A stretch of 64,000 nucleotides of DNA from CAVVYA01 sp963752345 (GCA_963752345.1 CAVVYA010000002.1:1-64000), one strand, 5' to 3'. Counted from the first letter of the stretch, positions 10,072 to 18,503 are shown. A program made the numbers and translations. Notes: generated by a model not told the origin, from the sequence alone.

Positions 10072-11106
10072 TTAGCGGTCAGCGGCGTGCGACGCAATTG
10101 CCCCATCGGCCGCCTCTTCGGCGAGACTGTCGGGCGCGGCGGCGGCGCGGCGCAGCCGGTCATTGATGGCGACGCCGAGCTCACGCTCGGGAATCGGCAT
10201 CGCCGCAAGTCCGGCGAACCCGCCGGCATCGAGCGCGCGCAGCATGGCGAACAGGTTGGCCGCCGCCTCCGTCAGATCGCCCCGCGAGCTGAGGTTGAGC
10301 ACTTTGCCGGCGCCGTTCGGCACGCGCGGCCCGAAGGCGAGCAGGGCCTCGTCAGCCTCCACGCTCGTGGCGTCCAGACGCAGCGGCGTGCGGGGCGCAT
10401 AATGGCGCGTCAGCAGGCCGGGCGAGCGCCGTGGCCCGGAACCCGTGTCCGCCACCGGGTCATGACGGATCGCTCCGATCACCGCCTCGATCTGCGCCGC
10501 CGTCACGGCGCCGGGGCGTAGCAGCGCCGGCGGTTCCGTGCTGAGATCGAGCACCGTGGATTCGATGCCGACCGGGCAGGCGCCGCCGTCGAGGATCATG
10601 GCGGCGCCGGCGCCCAAGGACTGGGCGACGTGCGCGGCCGTCGTCGGGCTCACTTCGCCCGAGCGATTGGCGCTCGGCGCGGCGAGCGGACGGCTGCTGG
10701 CGGCGAGCAGCGCCTGGGCGACGGGATGGCGCGGCATGCGCAGAGCCAGGGTATCGAGCCCGGCACTCGCCAGCAGGGATACCGGGCAGCGCGGCGCGCG
10801 CGGCAGGACCAGGGTGAGCGGCCCGGGCCAGAAGGCCGCGGCAAGGCGGCCCGCCTTGTCGCTGAAACGTGCGAGAGCCTTGGCATCGGCGAGCCGTGCC
10901 ACATGAACGATCAGCGGATTGAAGCTCGGCCGGCCCTTGGCGGCGAAGATCGCGGCCACCGCGCGATCGTCGCAGGCGTCGCCGCCGAGGCCATAGACCG
11001 TTTCGGTCGGAAAAGCCACCAGCCGGCCTTGGCGCAGCAGCGCGGCGGCCCGATCGATGGCGTCGGGCGTGACGGGATGGATTGTGGCAGACAGTTCGCT
11101 CGGCAT
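10072..11106 (-). CDS. tsaC: Threonylcarbamoyl-AMP synthase (Sua5 type)
   Basis: A 344-residue two-domain Sua5 protein, the enzyme that makes threonylcarbamoyl-AMP for the t6A37 modification of ANN-decoding tRNAs. The YrdC/TsaC domain (about 10-200) has VAFPTETVYGLGGDACDDRA, KGRPSFNPLIVHV, LALRMPRHP and APSANRSGEVSPTTA. The C-terminal Sua5 domain begins after SPGLLTRHYAPRTPL. The length matches the long Sua5 form rather than the short TsaC. It sits between the FAD oxidase and cysQ on the same strand, with small gaps (24 and 41 bases). Essential housekeeping gene; call is firm. Confidence 0.93.
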   Translation of the reverse strand: MPSELSATIHPVTPDAIDRAAALLRQGRLVAFPTETVYGLGGDACDDRAVAAIFAAKGRPSFNPLIVHVARLADAKALARFSDKAGRLAAAFWPGPLTLVLPRAPRCPVSLLASAGLDTLALRMPRHPVAQALLAASSRPLAAPSANRSGEVSPTTAAHVAQSLGAGAAMILDGGACPVGIESTVLDLSTEPPALLRPGAVTAAQIEAVIGAIRHDPVADTGSGPRRSPGLLTRHYAPRTPLRLDATSVEADEALLAFGPRVPNGAGKVLNLSSRGDLTEAAANLFAMLRALDAGGFAGLAAMPIPERELGVAINDRLRRAAAAPDSLAEEAADGAIASHAADR

Positions 11107-11147
11107 GGCGCAGGGCTAGGCCGCGACCATGGCCCCTGTCAAATTTT

Positions 11148-11948
11148 TTATGAGGCCGGCGCGGGGGCGGCGACCGGCGCCAGCCCGCGCGCGATGAAAG
11201 ACGGGTTGCGGAATCCCGCCTTGCCATAGAGGAACGGGCTGCCGTCCATCAGCGTCACTGTGCCGCCGGCGGCCTCGAGCACGGCTTGGCCGGCCGCGGT
11301 ATCCCATTCGCTGGTCGGGCCGATGCGGGCATAGAGGTCGGCGTCGCCGGCGGCGATGCAGCAGAATTTGAGCGAGCTGCCGACCCGGCGCCGCTCCTTG
11401 ATCGGGTAGCGCGCGAGAAAGTCGGCCAATTCGCCATTGCTGTCGTGGGAGCGGCTGGACAGCGCGATGAGCCCGTCGCCGGGCGGATGACGCGCCGTGA
11501 TCGCCCGCGCCACCTGGGTCAGGCGCTGCATCCGCGCGGTGCCCGGGCCGGCCGCGCTGTAGGTCAGATCGAGCGCCGGCGCGTGGACGATGCCGAGGAT
11601 CGGCCGGCCGTTCTCGATGAGGGCGATGTTGACCGTGAATTCGTCGCTCTGGCGGATGAATTCCTTGGTGCCGTCGAGCGGATCGACGGCCCAAAACCGG
11701 TCGTGGGCGAAATTGACCGTATCGCCCCGCAGGCCGGCTTCCTCGGAAACAATGGGAACGCCGGGCAGCAGCTCCGCCAGGACGGGCAGGATGATGGCGT
11801 CGGCCGCTTCGTCCGCCTCGGTGACCGGCGATTCGTCCATTTTGGTGCGGACCGTGAACCCGTCGTGGTAATAACGGTTGATCGCCGCGCCGGCCTGTTC
11901 GGCCAAAACGCAGAGCGGTTCGATCAGTGCGGCGAGTTCGTTGTTCAT
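11148..11948 (-). CDS. cysQ: 3'(2'),5'-bisphosphate nucleotidase CysQ
   Basis: A 266-residue member of the inositol-monophosphatase superfamily. The metal-binding motifs are ESPVTEADEAADA (about residues 39-51), EEAG, and WAVDPLDGTKEFIRQSDEF (~90-108), with EWDTAAGQAVLEAAGG near 215. The DGTKEF and VTEAD forms identify CysQ, which removes PAP formed during sulfate assimilation, recycling it to AMP in the cytosol. Length matches. It is divergent from the MFS exporter at 12027, sharing a 78-base intergenic region. Confidence 0.9.
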   Translation of the reverse strand: MNNELAALIEPLCVLAEQAGAAINRYYHDGFTVRTKMDESPVTEADEAADAIILPVLAELLPGVPIVSEEAGLRGDTVNFAHDRFWAVDPLDGTKEFIRQSDEFTVNIALIENGRPILGIVHAPALDLTYSAAGPGTARMQRLTQVARAITARHPPGDGLIALSSRSHDSNGELADFLARYPIKERRRVGSSLKFCCIAAGDADLYARIGPTSEWDTAAGQAVLEAAGGTVTLMDGSPFLYGKAGFRNPSFIARGLAPVAAPAPAS

Positions 11949-12026
11949 CGGCTGTCCAAGCTGGGACCTTCAGGCTCGTCATATCGACATCATCCTACAA
12001 CAACGTGTCGCGTCCTAGTTCCATTG

Positions 12027-13298
12027 ATGCCTGACCCGATCAGATCTCTCTTCTTCGCCCGGTTCCATGCCAGCGGCATCGGGCGAGCCTGGGCCGAGCG
12101 GAACTTCCGCCTCTTCACCATCGGATCGATTTTTTCGCTGATCGGTCAATGGACCCAGCGCATCGGTATCGGCTGGATGACATGGGAACTGACCCATTCG
12201 GGAACCTGGCTCGGGCTGATCGCCTTCGCCGACTTGTTCCCCACCGTGGTGGTCACGCCGTTCGCCGGCGTCATCGCCGACCGCGTCGACCGCCGCCGCA
12301 TGATGACCGTCACCCAGACTCTTGCCATGCTGCAGGCCATCACGCTCGCGGTGCTGACCCTGACCGGCCTGATCGATATCTGGTCGCTGTTCTTTCTCTC
12401 GCTGTTTCTCGGCATCGTCATGTCGTTCAACGTTGCCGCGCGACTCGCGCTCATGGCCGGCATGGCGCGGCGCGAAAACCTGCCCGCGGCGATCGGCATC
12501 AGTGCCGCCATCTTCAACAGCGCGCGCTTCGTCGGCCCGGCGGTCGGCGGCTTCATCATCGCGGTATGGGGCGTCGGCGGCGCGTTCATCTTCAACGCCG
12601 TCAGTTTCTTTTCGCTGATCGTGGCGCTCGCCATGATGCGCGATCTCTACCGCGAGGAAACCGCCGTGCGCAAAGGCGGCATGTTCGGTCAGATCGGCGA
12701 AGGGTTCGCCTATGCCCGCCACCATCGCGGCATCGGGCCGATGCTGGTCGTCATTACCGCCGTGGCCTTCGGCATCAAGCCATACCTGGAACTGCTGCCT
12801 GGCATTGCCGACCAGGTCTACCGCGGCGGCGCCCCGGCCCTCGCGCAACTCACGGCGGCGGCTGGTCTCGGCGCCTTGGTGGCGGCGCTGTGGCTGGCCC
12901 AGCGCGGCTCCCTGCGGGGCCTGACCGTCATCGCCCTGGTCAGCATGGCGGTCGCCGGCATCGCCATCCTGGTGTTCTCGGTGACCGACATATATTGGCT
13001 CGGCCTGGTCTGCGCCTTCGTCGCCGGCGCCGGCATGACCGTGGCCGGCACCGGCACCCAGACCCTGATGCAGAGCGCCGTCGAAGGCGCGATGCGCGGC
13101 CGGGTGATGAGCCTCTACGGCATCATTTTCCGCGGCGCGCCGGCGTTGGGCGCGCTGCTGCTCGGCACCCTGTCGGAATTCATCGGCCTGCAGGCCGCCC
13201 TCGCCATCGGTGCGGCGACCACCATCCTGGTCTGCATGTGGCTGTGGCGCCTGCGCCGGGTCACCGCCCGTGCGCTCGAACGCGACCCGGTCTCCTAA
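12027..13298 (+). CDS. MFS transporter (MFS_3, EntS-like)
   Basis: A 423-residue inner-membrane transporter with ~12 predicted helices. RNFRLFTIGSIFSLIGQWTQ and WMTWELTHSGTWLGLIAFAD at the N-terminus and the cytoplasmic loop GVIADRVDRRRMM between helices 2 and 3 mark the MFS_3 group, which includes the enterobactin exporter EntS and many uncharacterised exporters. The start ATG 12027 is chosen because the family similarity begins within 20 residues; the upstream open frame is antisense to cysQ. Substrate unknown; no siderophore genes are near. Confidence 0.85.
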   Translation: MPDPIRSLFFARFHASGIGRAWAERNFRLFTIGSIFSLIGQWTQRIGIGWMTWELTHSGTWLGLIAFADLFPTVVVTPFAGVIADRVDRRRMMTVTQTLAMLQAITLAVLTLTGLIDIWSLFFLSLFLGIVMSFNVAARLALMAGMARRENLPAAIGISAAIFNSARFVGPAVGGFIIAVWGVGGAFIFNAVSFFSLIVALAMMRDLYREETAVRKGGMFGQIGEGFAYARHHRGIGPMLVVITAVAFGIKPYLELLPGIADQVYRGGAPALAQLTAAAGLGALVAALWLAQRGSLRGLTVIALVSMAVAGIAILVFSVTDIYWLGLVCAFVAGAGMTVAGTGTQTLMQSAVEGAMRGRVMSLYGIIFRGAPALGALLLGTLSEFIGLQAALAIGAATTILVCMWLWRLRRVTARALERDPVS

Positions 13299-13345
13299 GG
13301 CGCGTCAGCGGGCTTGCGAAAGCCCTATCCGCAGCCCGCTTTCCA

Positions 13346-13371
13346 GCGTTATATTTTAATGGATACGACGC
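13346..13371. promoter_or_regulatory. Candidate ModE operator upstream of modA
   Basis: GCGTTATAT at 13346-13354 and ATACGACGC at 13363-13371 form an imperfect dyad (7 of 9 positions) with an 8-base spacer. This resembles the published ModE box, two CGnTATAT-type half-sites in inverted orientation. It ends 14 bases before the ATG at 13386, and modE lies at the other end of the same locus, so molybdate-dependent repression is the natural reading. Confidence 0.5.
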
Positions 13372-13385
13372 TTCCGAGGGGGGCC

Positions 13386-14196
13386 ATGCAAGCCGACCAG
13401 CCAGGGACAGGTGGATTGCCGGCAATCGCGTTCATCATAGCGGCGATTCGTGGTTTCGTCGTGCTGGCGCTTGTTCTCGCGGGTCATGGCGTAGCGGTCG
13501 CGCAGGATCGGCCGGTGCTGGTGTTCGCCGCGGCGAGCCTGAAGACGGCGCTCGACGATGTCGCCGGGCATTGGCAGCGCGAGACCGGAAAAAAGGTCAC
13601 GATTTCCTATGCCGCGACCTCGGCTCTCGCCAGGCAGATCGAGCAGGGCGCGCCGGTCGACCTGTTCCTGTCGGCCGATCTCGACTGGATGGACTATCTG
13701 GCGGCGCGCGATCTGATCAAACCCGAGACTCGCACCAATCTTCTCGGCAGCCGCATCGTCCTGGTGGCGCCGCGCGACGTCTCGATCCGTCTCGTCGGTT
13801 TCGATTTCACCGAGGCGCTCGGCGACGGCAAGCTCGCCATGGCCAATATCGACGCGGTGCCGGCGGGGAAATACGGCAAGGCGGCTTTGCAGCATCTCGG
13901 CCTGTGGCCCGCGGTGAAGGACAGGGTCGTGCAGACCGACAATGTGCGGGCGGCGCTCGTGCTGGTGGCGCGCGGCGAGGCGCGGCTCGGCATCGTCTAT
14001 CAGAGCGACGCGGAAGCCGAGCCCGGCGTGCGCATCGTCACCCTGTTCCCGGAGGACTCCCATCCGCCGGTGATCTATCCGGCGGCGGTCCTGCGCGAGC
14101 TCGCGCAATCCGGATGCCGCCGCCTTCGCGGACTATCTGCGTCTCGGCCACCGCGCCGGGATTTTCCGATGGAACGGCTTCACGGTGCTGAACTGA
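13386..14196 (+). CDS. modA: Molybdate ABC transporter substrate-binding protein, frameshifted near its end
   Basis: Periplasmic binding protein for molybdate/tungstate. After a signal sequence (IRGFVVLALVLAGHGVAVAQ) the mature part starts RPVLVFAAASLKTALDDVAG, with YAATSALARQIEQGAPVDLF and GRLGIVYQSDA-type segments typical of ModA; the oxyanion-binding serines lie in AAASL and ATSAL. Start ATG 13386 has GAGGGG six bases upstream; the in-frame ATG at 13359 would lie inside the candidate ModE box. Near 14106 a one-base loss shifts the frame: the native C-terminus (NPDAAAFADYLRLGHRAGIF...) continues in another frame to the TGA at 14194-14196, five bases before modB. Confidence 0.88.
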
Positions 14197-14200
14197 GCGC

Positions 14201-14911
14201 ATGACCGATTATCTGACACCCGAGGAATGGACGGCGGTGAAGCTCAGTCTGCGCGTCGCGCTGTGGGCGACCGCGGCGAGCCTGCCGATCGGGTTGCTGG
14301 TGGCGTTGGCTCTGGCGCGCGGCCGCTTCTGGGGCAAGTCGCTGCTCAATGTCCTGGTGCACCTGCCGCTGATCATGCCGCCGGTGGTGACCGGCTATCT
14401 GCTGCTCATCCTGTTCGGCCGCAAGGGGCCGGTCGGCGCATTCCTCGCCGACAAGCTCGACATCGTGTTCGCCTTCCGCTGGACCGGCGCCGCGCTCGCC
14501 TGCGCGGTCATGGCCTTTCCGCTCATGGTCCGCGCCATGCGGCTGTCGATCGAAGCGGTGGACCGCCGGCTGGAGGATGCCGCCGGCACGCTCGGCGCGC
14601 GGCCCATCTTCGTCTTTGCCACCGTGACGTTGCCCCTCGCGCTGCCCGGCGTCATCGCCGGCATGATCCTCGCCTTTGCCAAGGCGATGGGCGAATTCGG
14701 CGCCACCATCACCTTCGTCTCCAACATTCCGGGCGAGACGCAGACCCTGCCGCTCGCGGTCTATGTGTTGACCCAGGTGCCGGGCGGCGACGCGGGCGCG
14801 CTCCGGCTGACGCTCGTCTCCATCGTGATCTCGGTCGCGGCGCTGCTGCTGTCGGAACTGCTGGCGCGCCGCGCGGTCCGTGGCGCGGTCAGGGGGCCGA
14901 GCGCGCTATGA
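14201..14911 (+). CDS. modB: Molybdate ABC transporter permease
   Basis: A 236-residue inner-membrane permease with about five to six helices. The family start (LTPEEWTAVKLSLRVALWAT) and PLIMPPVVTGYLLLILFGRKG are clear. The EAA loop that contacts ModC is EDAAGTLGARPIFVFATVTL, followed by ALPGVIAGMILAFAKAMGEF, diagnostic for ModB. Follows modA by 4 bases and overlaps modC (ATGA), so modABC forms one transcript. Confidence 0.95.
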   Translation: MTDYLTPEEWTAVKLSLRVALWATAASLPIGLLVALALARGRFWGKSLLNVLVHLPLIMPPVVTGYLLLILFGRKGPVGAFLADKLDIVFAFRWTGAALACAVMAFPLMVRAMRLSIEAVDRRLEDAAGTLGARPIFVFATVTLPLALPGVIAGMILAFAKAMGEFGATITFVSNIPGETQTLPLAVYVLTQVPGGDAGALRLTLVSIVISVAALLLSELLARRAVRGAVRGPSAL

Positions 14912-15987
14912 CCATCGAGATCGACATCCAGCATCGGCTGGGCGGTTTCGAGCTGGCGGCATCGTTCGCCAGCGAAGGCGGCCTGACGGCGCTGTTCGGC
15001 CGCTCGGGATCGGGCAAGACGACCCTCGTCAATGTCATCGCCGGATTGCTGCGGCCCGATGCCGGGCGCGTGATCGTCGACGGCCAGGCGCTGGTGGATA
15101 CCGATCGCCGCCGTTTCGTGCCGGCCTACCGGCGCCGCATCGGCTATGTCTTCCAGGAGGGCCGGCTGTTTCCCCATCTCACCGTGCGGCAGAACCTGAC
15201 CTATGGCCGCTGGTTCACGCGGCGCGGCCAACGCCATGGCGAGATCGGCGACGTGGTCGAACTGCTCGGGCTCGGGTCCTTTCTCGATCGCCATCCGGCC
15301 TCGCTGTCGGGCGGCGAGAAGCAGCGCGTCGCCATCGGCCGCGCCCTGCTCGCCAGCCCGCGCATCCTGCTGATGGACGAGCCGCTCGCCTCGCTCGACG
15401 ATGCGCGCAAGGCGGAGATCCTGCCCTATATCGAGCGGCTGCGCGACGAGCTCGGCATGCCCATCGTCTATGTCAGCCATTCGGTCGCCGAAGTGGTGCG
15501 GCTGGCCTCCACCGTGGTCGTGTTGTCGGACGGTCATGTGGTTGCCAGCGGAACCGTTGCGGATGTGATGGCGCGGGCCGAGGTCGCGGCGATCACCGGG
15601 CGCGCCGAAGCGGGCGCCGTTCTCGAGATGCGGGTCTCCACGCATGATGTGCGCTACGGCCTCACGACGCTGGCCTCGGCGGCCGGGCAGGTCCGCGTGC
15701 CCTACGCCAATCTGCGTCTCGGCACGGCGGTGCGGGTGCAGATCCTGGCGCGCGATGTGATGATCGGCTTGCAGCCGCCCGTGGGATTGAGCGCGCTCAA
15801 CGTGCTGTCGGGCACCGTGGCCGAAATCGGCCCGCCCAATGGTCCCATCGTCGAGCTCAGGCTCGACTGCAACGGCCAAGTGGTGCTCGCGCAACTGACG
15901 CGCTACGCCATCGACAAGCTCGGCCTGACGGTCGGCCGCCCGGTTCACGCCGTGATCAAGAGCGTGTCTTTCGCGAGCCGCGCTTGA
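14908..15987 (+). CDS. modC: Molybdate ABC transporter ATPase
   Basis: 359 residues. Walker A GRSGSGKTT (~30-38), Q-loop in YVFQEGRLFPHL, ABC signature LSGGEKQRVAIGRALLASP, Walker B ILLMDEPLASLD, and switch His in YVSHS. After the ATPase domain a C-terminal MOP (molybdopterin-binding) domain is present, LSALNVLSGTVAEIG onwards, as in E. coli ModC, where it binds oxyanion. Energises ModB at the inner membrane. Its last 32 bases are antisense to the end of modE (15956-15987). Confidence 0.95.
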   Translation: MTIEIDIQHRLGGFELAASFASEGGLTALFGRSGSGKTTLVNVIAGLLRPDAGRVIVDGQALVDTDRRRFVPAYRRRIGYVFQEGRLFPHLTVRQNLTYGRWFTRRGQRHGEIGDVVELLGLGSFLDRHPASLSGGEKQRVAIGRALLASPRILLMDEPLASLDDARKAEILPYIERLRDELGMPIVYVSHSVAEVVRLASTVVVLSDGHVVASGTVADVMARAEVAAITGRAEAGAVLEMRVSTHDVRYGLTTLASAAGQVRVPYANLRLGTAVRVQILARDVMIGLQPPVGLSALNVLSGTVAEIGPPNGPIVELRLDCNGQVVLAQLTRYAIDKLGLTVGRPVHAVIKSVSFASRA

Positions 15988-16435
15988 GGCTGCGCGCCGC
16001 ACTCGCCGGCACTGCGTCGCCGGTGCCGAGGAAGGTGGCGAGCGACGCCAGCTCGTCGGCGACGGTCTTCGCCGCCGCGGCTTCGATATCGCGATAGGTC
16101 CGGATCAGCGTCTTGCCGAAGGCGGTGAGCTCGGCGCCGCCGCCTTTGGCGCCGCCCGAGAGGGTGGCGAGGGCGGGTTCGCGGAACGCGCCGTTCAGGC
16201 TGTCGATCAGCAGCCAGGCCTGGCGGTAGGACATCCCCATCGCGCGGCCCGCGGCGCTGATCGAGCCGGTCTCGCCGACCAGTTCCAGCAGACGGATCTT
16301 GCCGGGCCCGATCGCCCCGGCGGCCCCGAGATCGACCCGCAGAGTGAGCGTGACGCCGGCCTGAGGGCCGTCGCCGGCGGTTGTTTTGCGCGGCTTGCGG
16401 GTCACGCGGCCGGCCGAGCGCGTCGTGCGGGACAT
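15956..16435 (-). CDS. modE: ModE-family molybdenum-responsive regulator (DNA-binding domain only)
   Basis: 159 residues carrying the ModE winged helix-turn-helix: GPGKIRLLELVGETGSISAA followed by GRAMGMSYRQAWLLIDSLN, then the LSGGAKGGGAELTAFG wing. E. coli ModE has two additional MOP domains for molybdate sensing (262 residues); they are missing here, as in many alphaproteobacterial versions, so sensing must work differently. The gene converges on modC and overlaps it by 32 bases. A stretch at about 16446-16473 upstream of its start has weak ModE-box resemblance (CGTTATG...GTATAAG). Repressor of modABC is the expected role. Confidence 0.85.
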   Translation of the reverse strand: MSRTTRSAGRVTRKPRKTTAGDGPQAGVTLTLRVDLGAAGAIGPGKIRLLELVGETGSISAAGRAMGMSYRQAWLLIDSLNGAFREPALATLSGGAKGGGAELTAFGKTLIRTYRDIEAAAAKTVADELASLATFLGTGDAVPASAARSLKRGSRKTRS

Positions 16436-16577
16436 CGGATCAATACGTTATGAATTTGATCCAGTATAAGACCGCGGCCCGGCGCGGCAAAATCCTATGT
16501 CACCGCCCGGACCGTTGGATTAGACTTTGACGAGAACGCGGCTCACGCGCCGCGCAAGAAATTTGGAGGTTGCCCAG

Positions 16578-17093
16578 ATGGCCACGCAGTACAAGTCCGA
16601 AACCCTGTCCGACCAGCACACCGCGGCCGACCAGAAGCGCACGCGCGCCCGCAATGGCGAGAAGCCCAAGGCGGAACCCTACAAGTGCCGCGCGCAGCTG
16701 CTCAAGCAGGGCCGCACCAACACCCACCTCGGCGCCACCGAGAACATGTGGGCGACGTTGAAGGTTTATGCCTCGGGCGGCGAAAACGGCCTGCACACCC
16801 ACACCAACCAGGACCATACCTTCCTGGTGCTGCAGGGCAGCGCGCGGTTCTACGACGAGAACGGCACCACGACCGACGTCAACAAGCATGAAGGCATCAT
16901 GCTGCCGGCCGGCGCCTACTACTGGTTCGAGGCGACGAGCAAGGAAGAGCTCATCCTGTTCCGCATCGGCTGCCGCACCAACGACAAGGACCCCGGCGAG
17001 CGACTCAATATCAACGGCGATCTGATGCCGGGCGAGTCCGCCGAGAACAAGAAGGGCGTCATCGTATACAAGGATGGCGAGTTCTTCGGCTAA
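16578..17093 (+). CDS. Cupin-domain protein
   Basis: A 171-residue cytosolic protein with a single cupin barrel at about residues 55-140. The first cupin motif GLHTHTNQDHTFLVLQGSAR supplies candidate metal-binding His residues, and MLPAGAYYWFEATSKEEL is the second motif region. The start is supported by GGAGG at 16565-16569 eight bases before ATG 16578. The N-terminal 45 residues are charged and probably extended. It is divergent from modE, monocistronic, and ends in a strong terminator. Cupins of this type bind a metal and are often dioxygenases or isomerases, but nothing here fixes the reaction. Confidence 0.8.
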   Translation: MATQYKSETLSDQHTAADQKRTRARNGEKPKAEPYKCRAQLLKQGRTNTHLGATENMWATLKVYASGGENGLHTHTNQDHTFLVLQGSARFYDENGTTTDVNKHEGIMLPAGAYYWFEATSKEELILFRIGCRTNDKDPGERLNINGDLMPGESAENKKGVIVYKDGEFFG

Positions 17094-17116
17094 GCGAGTG
17101 TCCAGCGGTTGACACG

Positions 17117-17149
17117 AAGGGCCCCTGCAGGCGCATGGGCCCTTTTTGT
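17117..17149 (+). terminator. Rho-independent terminator after the cupin gene
   Basis: AAGGGCCC at 17117-17124 pairs perfectly with GGGCCCTT at 17137-17144 around a 12-base loop and runs into TTTTTGTT. It begins 23 bases after the cupin stop codon. Confidence 0.85.
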
Positions 17150-17169
17150 TGTCACGACGGCGCTGGCGT

Positions 17170-17573
17170 GACTGCCGTGCAATTCCTCGTCGTTCTCGGG
17201 GGACCCAATCCTGAGGCTCTTAATGGACGAAGGCGGGATATACGTCGCGCCACTCGGGATTGGTCTTTTCGATCAGCGCGAACGTTCCACGCGCGTAGCC
17301 AATGCTCCAGCGTCTTTCCCGCTGAATCGCGATCCGAACGTCGTCATACGTTTCGAAATACACCAGCCGCTTGACCGCATATTGGCGCGTGAAGCCTGCG
17401 GTCGCACCTTGACGATGCTCGTAGGCGCGCCGCACGAGACCGTTGGTGACGCCGACATAGAGCGTGCCATTCTTCCGGCTCGCGAGGATGTAGACGTCGC
17501 TCGCCATCCAGGATCGGAGCCTCGGCGATATGGGTCCTCGGGGCAAGCCCGAGGACGACAAGGAATAACAGTC
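17170..17573. mobile_element. Putative small element: GIY-YIG nuclease gene between inverted repeats
   Basis: The left arm (17170-17218) and the right arm (17517-17573) are inverted copies of one palindromic sequence. Both begin with GACTG (read inward), then ATTCCT(C/T)GTCGT(T/C)CTCGG, and after the palindrome loop GACCCA and GAGGCTC. The left arm lacks about 11-13 bases of the palindrome centre. The arms abut the stop and start codons of the GIY-YIG gene (17220-17507), leaving almost no other sequence. The same palindrome occurs as gene-free inverted pairs at 20691-20897. Mobility is inferred from this architecture; no target-site duplication is evident. Confidence 0.5.
17220..17507 (-). 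CDS. GIY-YIG domain endonuclease, small
   Basis: A 95-residue protein made of one GIY-YIG nuclease domain: VYILASRKNGTLYVGVTNGL holds the signature (YIL...YVG), followed by the conserved Arg in VRRAYEHRQG, and by ALIEKTNPEWRDVY at the C-terminus. The best start is ATG 17507; the open frame extends 18 codons upstream into the inverted repeat. Between residues ~72 and ~85 the frame reads RRWSIGYARGTF, where relatives read KTLEHWLRAWNVR. That sequence is present in another frame, so two compensating indels seem to lie near 17325 and 17285. UvrC-like standalone proteins of this kind are widespread in alphaproteobacteria, and their role is unproven. Confidence 0.8.
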   Translation of the reverse strand: MASDVYILASRKNGTLYVGVTNGLVRRAYEHRQGATAGFTRQYAVKRLVYFETYDDVRIAIQRERRWSIGYARGTFALIEKTNPEWRDVYPAFVH

Positions 17574-17592
17574 GCTACGTCTACGCCGTCGG

Positions 17593-18394
17593 TTACGGGG
17601 CCGGCTTCAGCGGCGGCATCAGGCCGCGCTCTTTCAAAAATTCGATGACGAAGCCATCGAAGGTCGCCGGGTCTTCCAGGCAGCAGGCGTGGTTGGCGCC
17701 GGGCAGCACCTTGTGCACCGCGCCCGGCACGCCGCTCGCCGTGCGCTTGCCGGCCGCCATGGAATTGTCGAACTCGCCGTTGATGACCAGAGTGGGCACC
17801 TTCATGCTGGGCAGCCGGTCGGTGTTGTCGGTGCCGTTGCCGGCGCGGAACACGTTGGCGATCGCCTCGCCCTTGAGCCGCGGCCCGCGCTCCAGGAACA
17901 TGTTCAGCAGGTAGCCGCCGAGCTTGCTCTCGGCGAACGGCTTCTCGACCAGCATGCGGATGTGCTTCGGGATGATAGTCGGCGACGCTCGCCGTATAGC
18001 CCTCGATGCGCGACTGGTAGCGGTCGCTCGCCCCGCTGTTGCCGCCGACCAGGATGATGGCGTCGAACAGCTCCGGGTGATCGAGGCCGAGCTCGATGGC
18101 GATCCCTGAGCCGACGCTGCAGCCGCCGAGCACGGCGCGCGCGATGCCGAGATCCTTCATCACGCCGATCACGTCGTTGCACATGTCGGCCTGGGTATAG
18201 GGCGTGAGCACCTTGGCGGACCGGCCGTAGCCGCGGATATCGATGCCGACCACCTTGAACCAGGTGGAGAAATGGGCGATCTGATAAAGCCACAGGTTAT
18301 GGTCGAACGGGTTGGCATGGACCAGCACCATGGCCGGGCCGTCGCCGCTGACCTCGTACCAGATATCGACTCCATTGGCGCGGCTATAGGGCAT
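17593..18394 (-). CDS. Alpha/beta hydrolase, frameshifted
   Basis: The N-terminal 140 residues have the alpha/beta hydrolase start (ANGVDIWYEVSGDGPAMVLV then HANPFDHNLW), the strand-6 IDIRGYGRSA and a nucleophile elbow GGCSVGSG with a serine nucleophile. Near 17967 the frame shifts by one, and the C-terminal part, MLVEKPFAESKLGGYLLNMF to ERGLMPPLKPAP, continues in another frame to the stop at 17593-17595. It includes LVINGEFDNSMAAG with the acid residue and GANHACCLEDP with the catalytic His. The reconstructed length of ~267 residues is normal. Substrate unknown. The GIY-YIG element lies 20 bases beyond its stop codon. The frameshift is probably a sequencing error, as the triad is preserved. 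Confidence 0.8.
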
Positions 18395-18503
18395 GCGAAG
18401 TCCTCCCGTGGGGAAACAAGGCCGTTCTGAATTGGCGGCTCGCGTGAATATTCCACTCGCGCGCGCGTTGGTCTAGGGTTGTGGATCACAGCACAGGTGC
18501 CGT

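Noticed and set aside
12149..14191. A 680-codon open frame overlapping the MFS and modA genes in another frame
   Set aside because: Lies in the wrong frame of two convincing genes; Arg/Gly-rich shadow.
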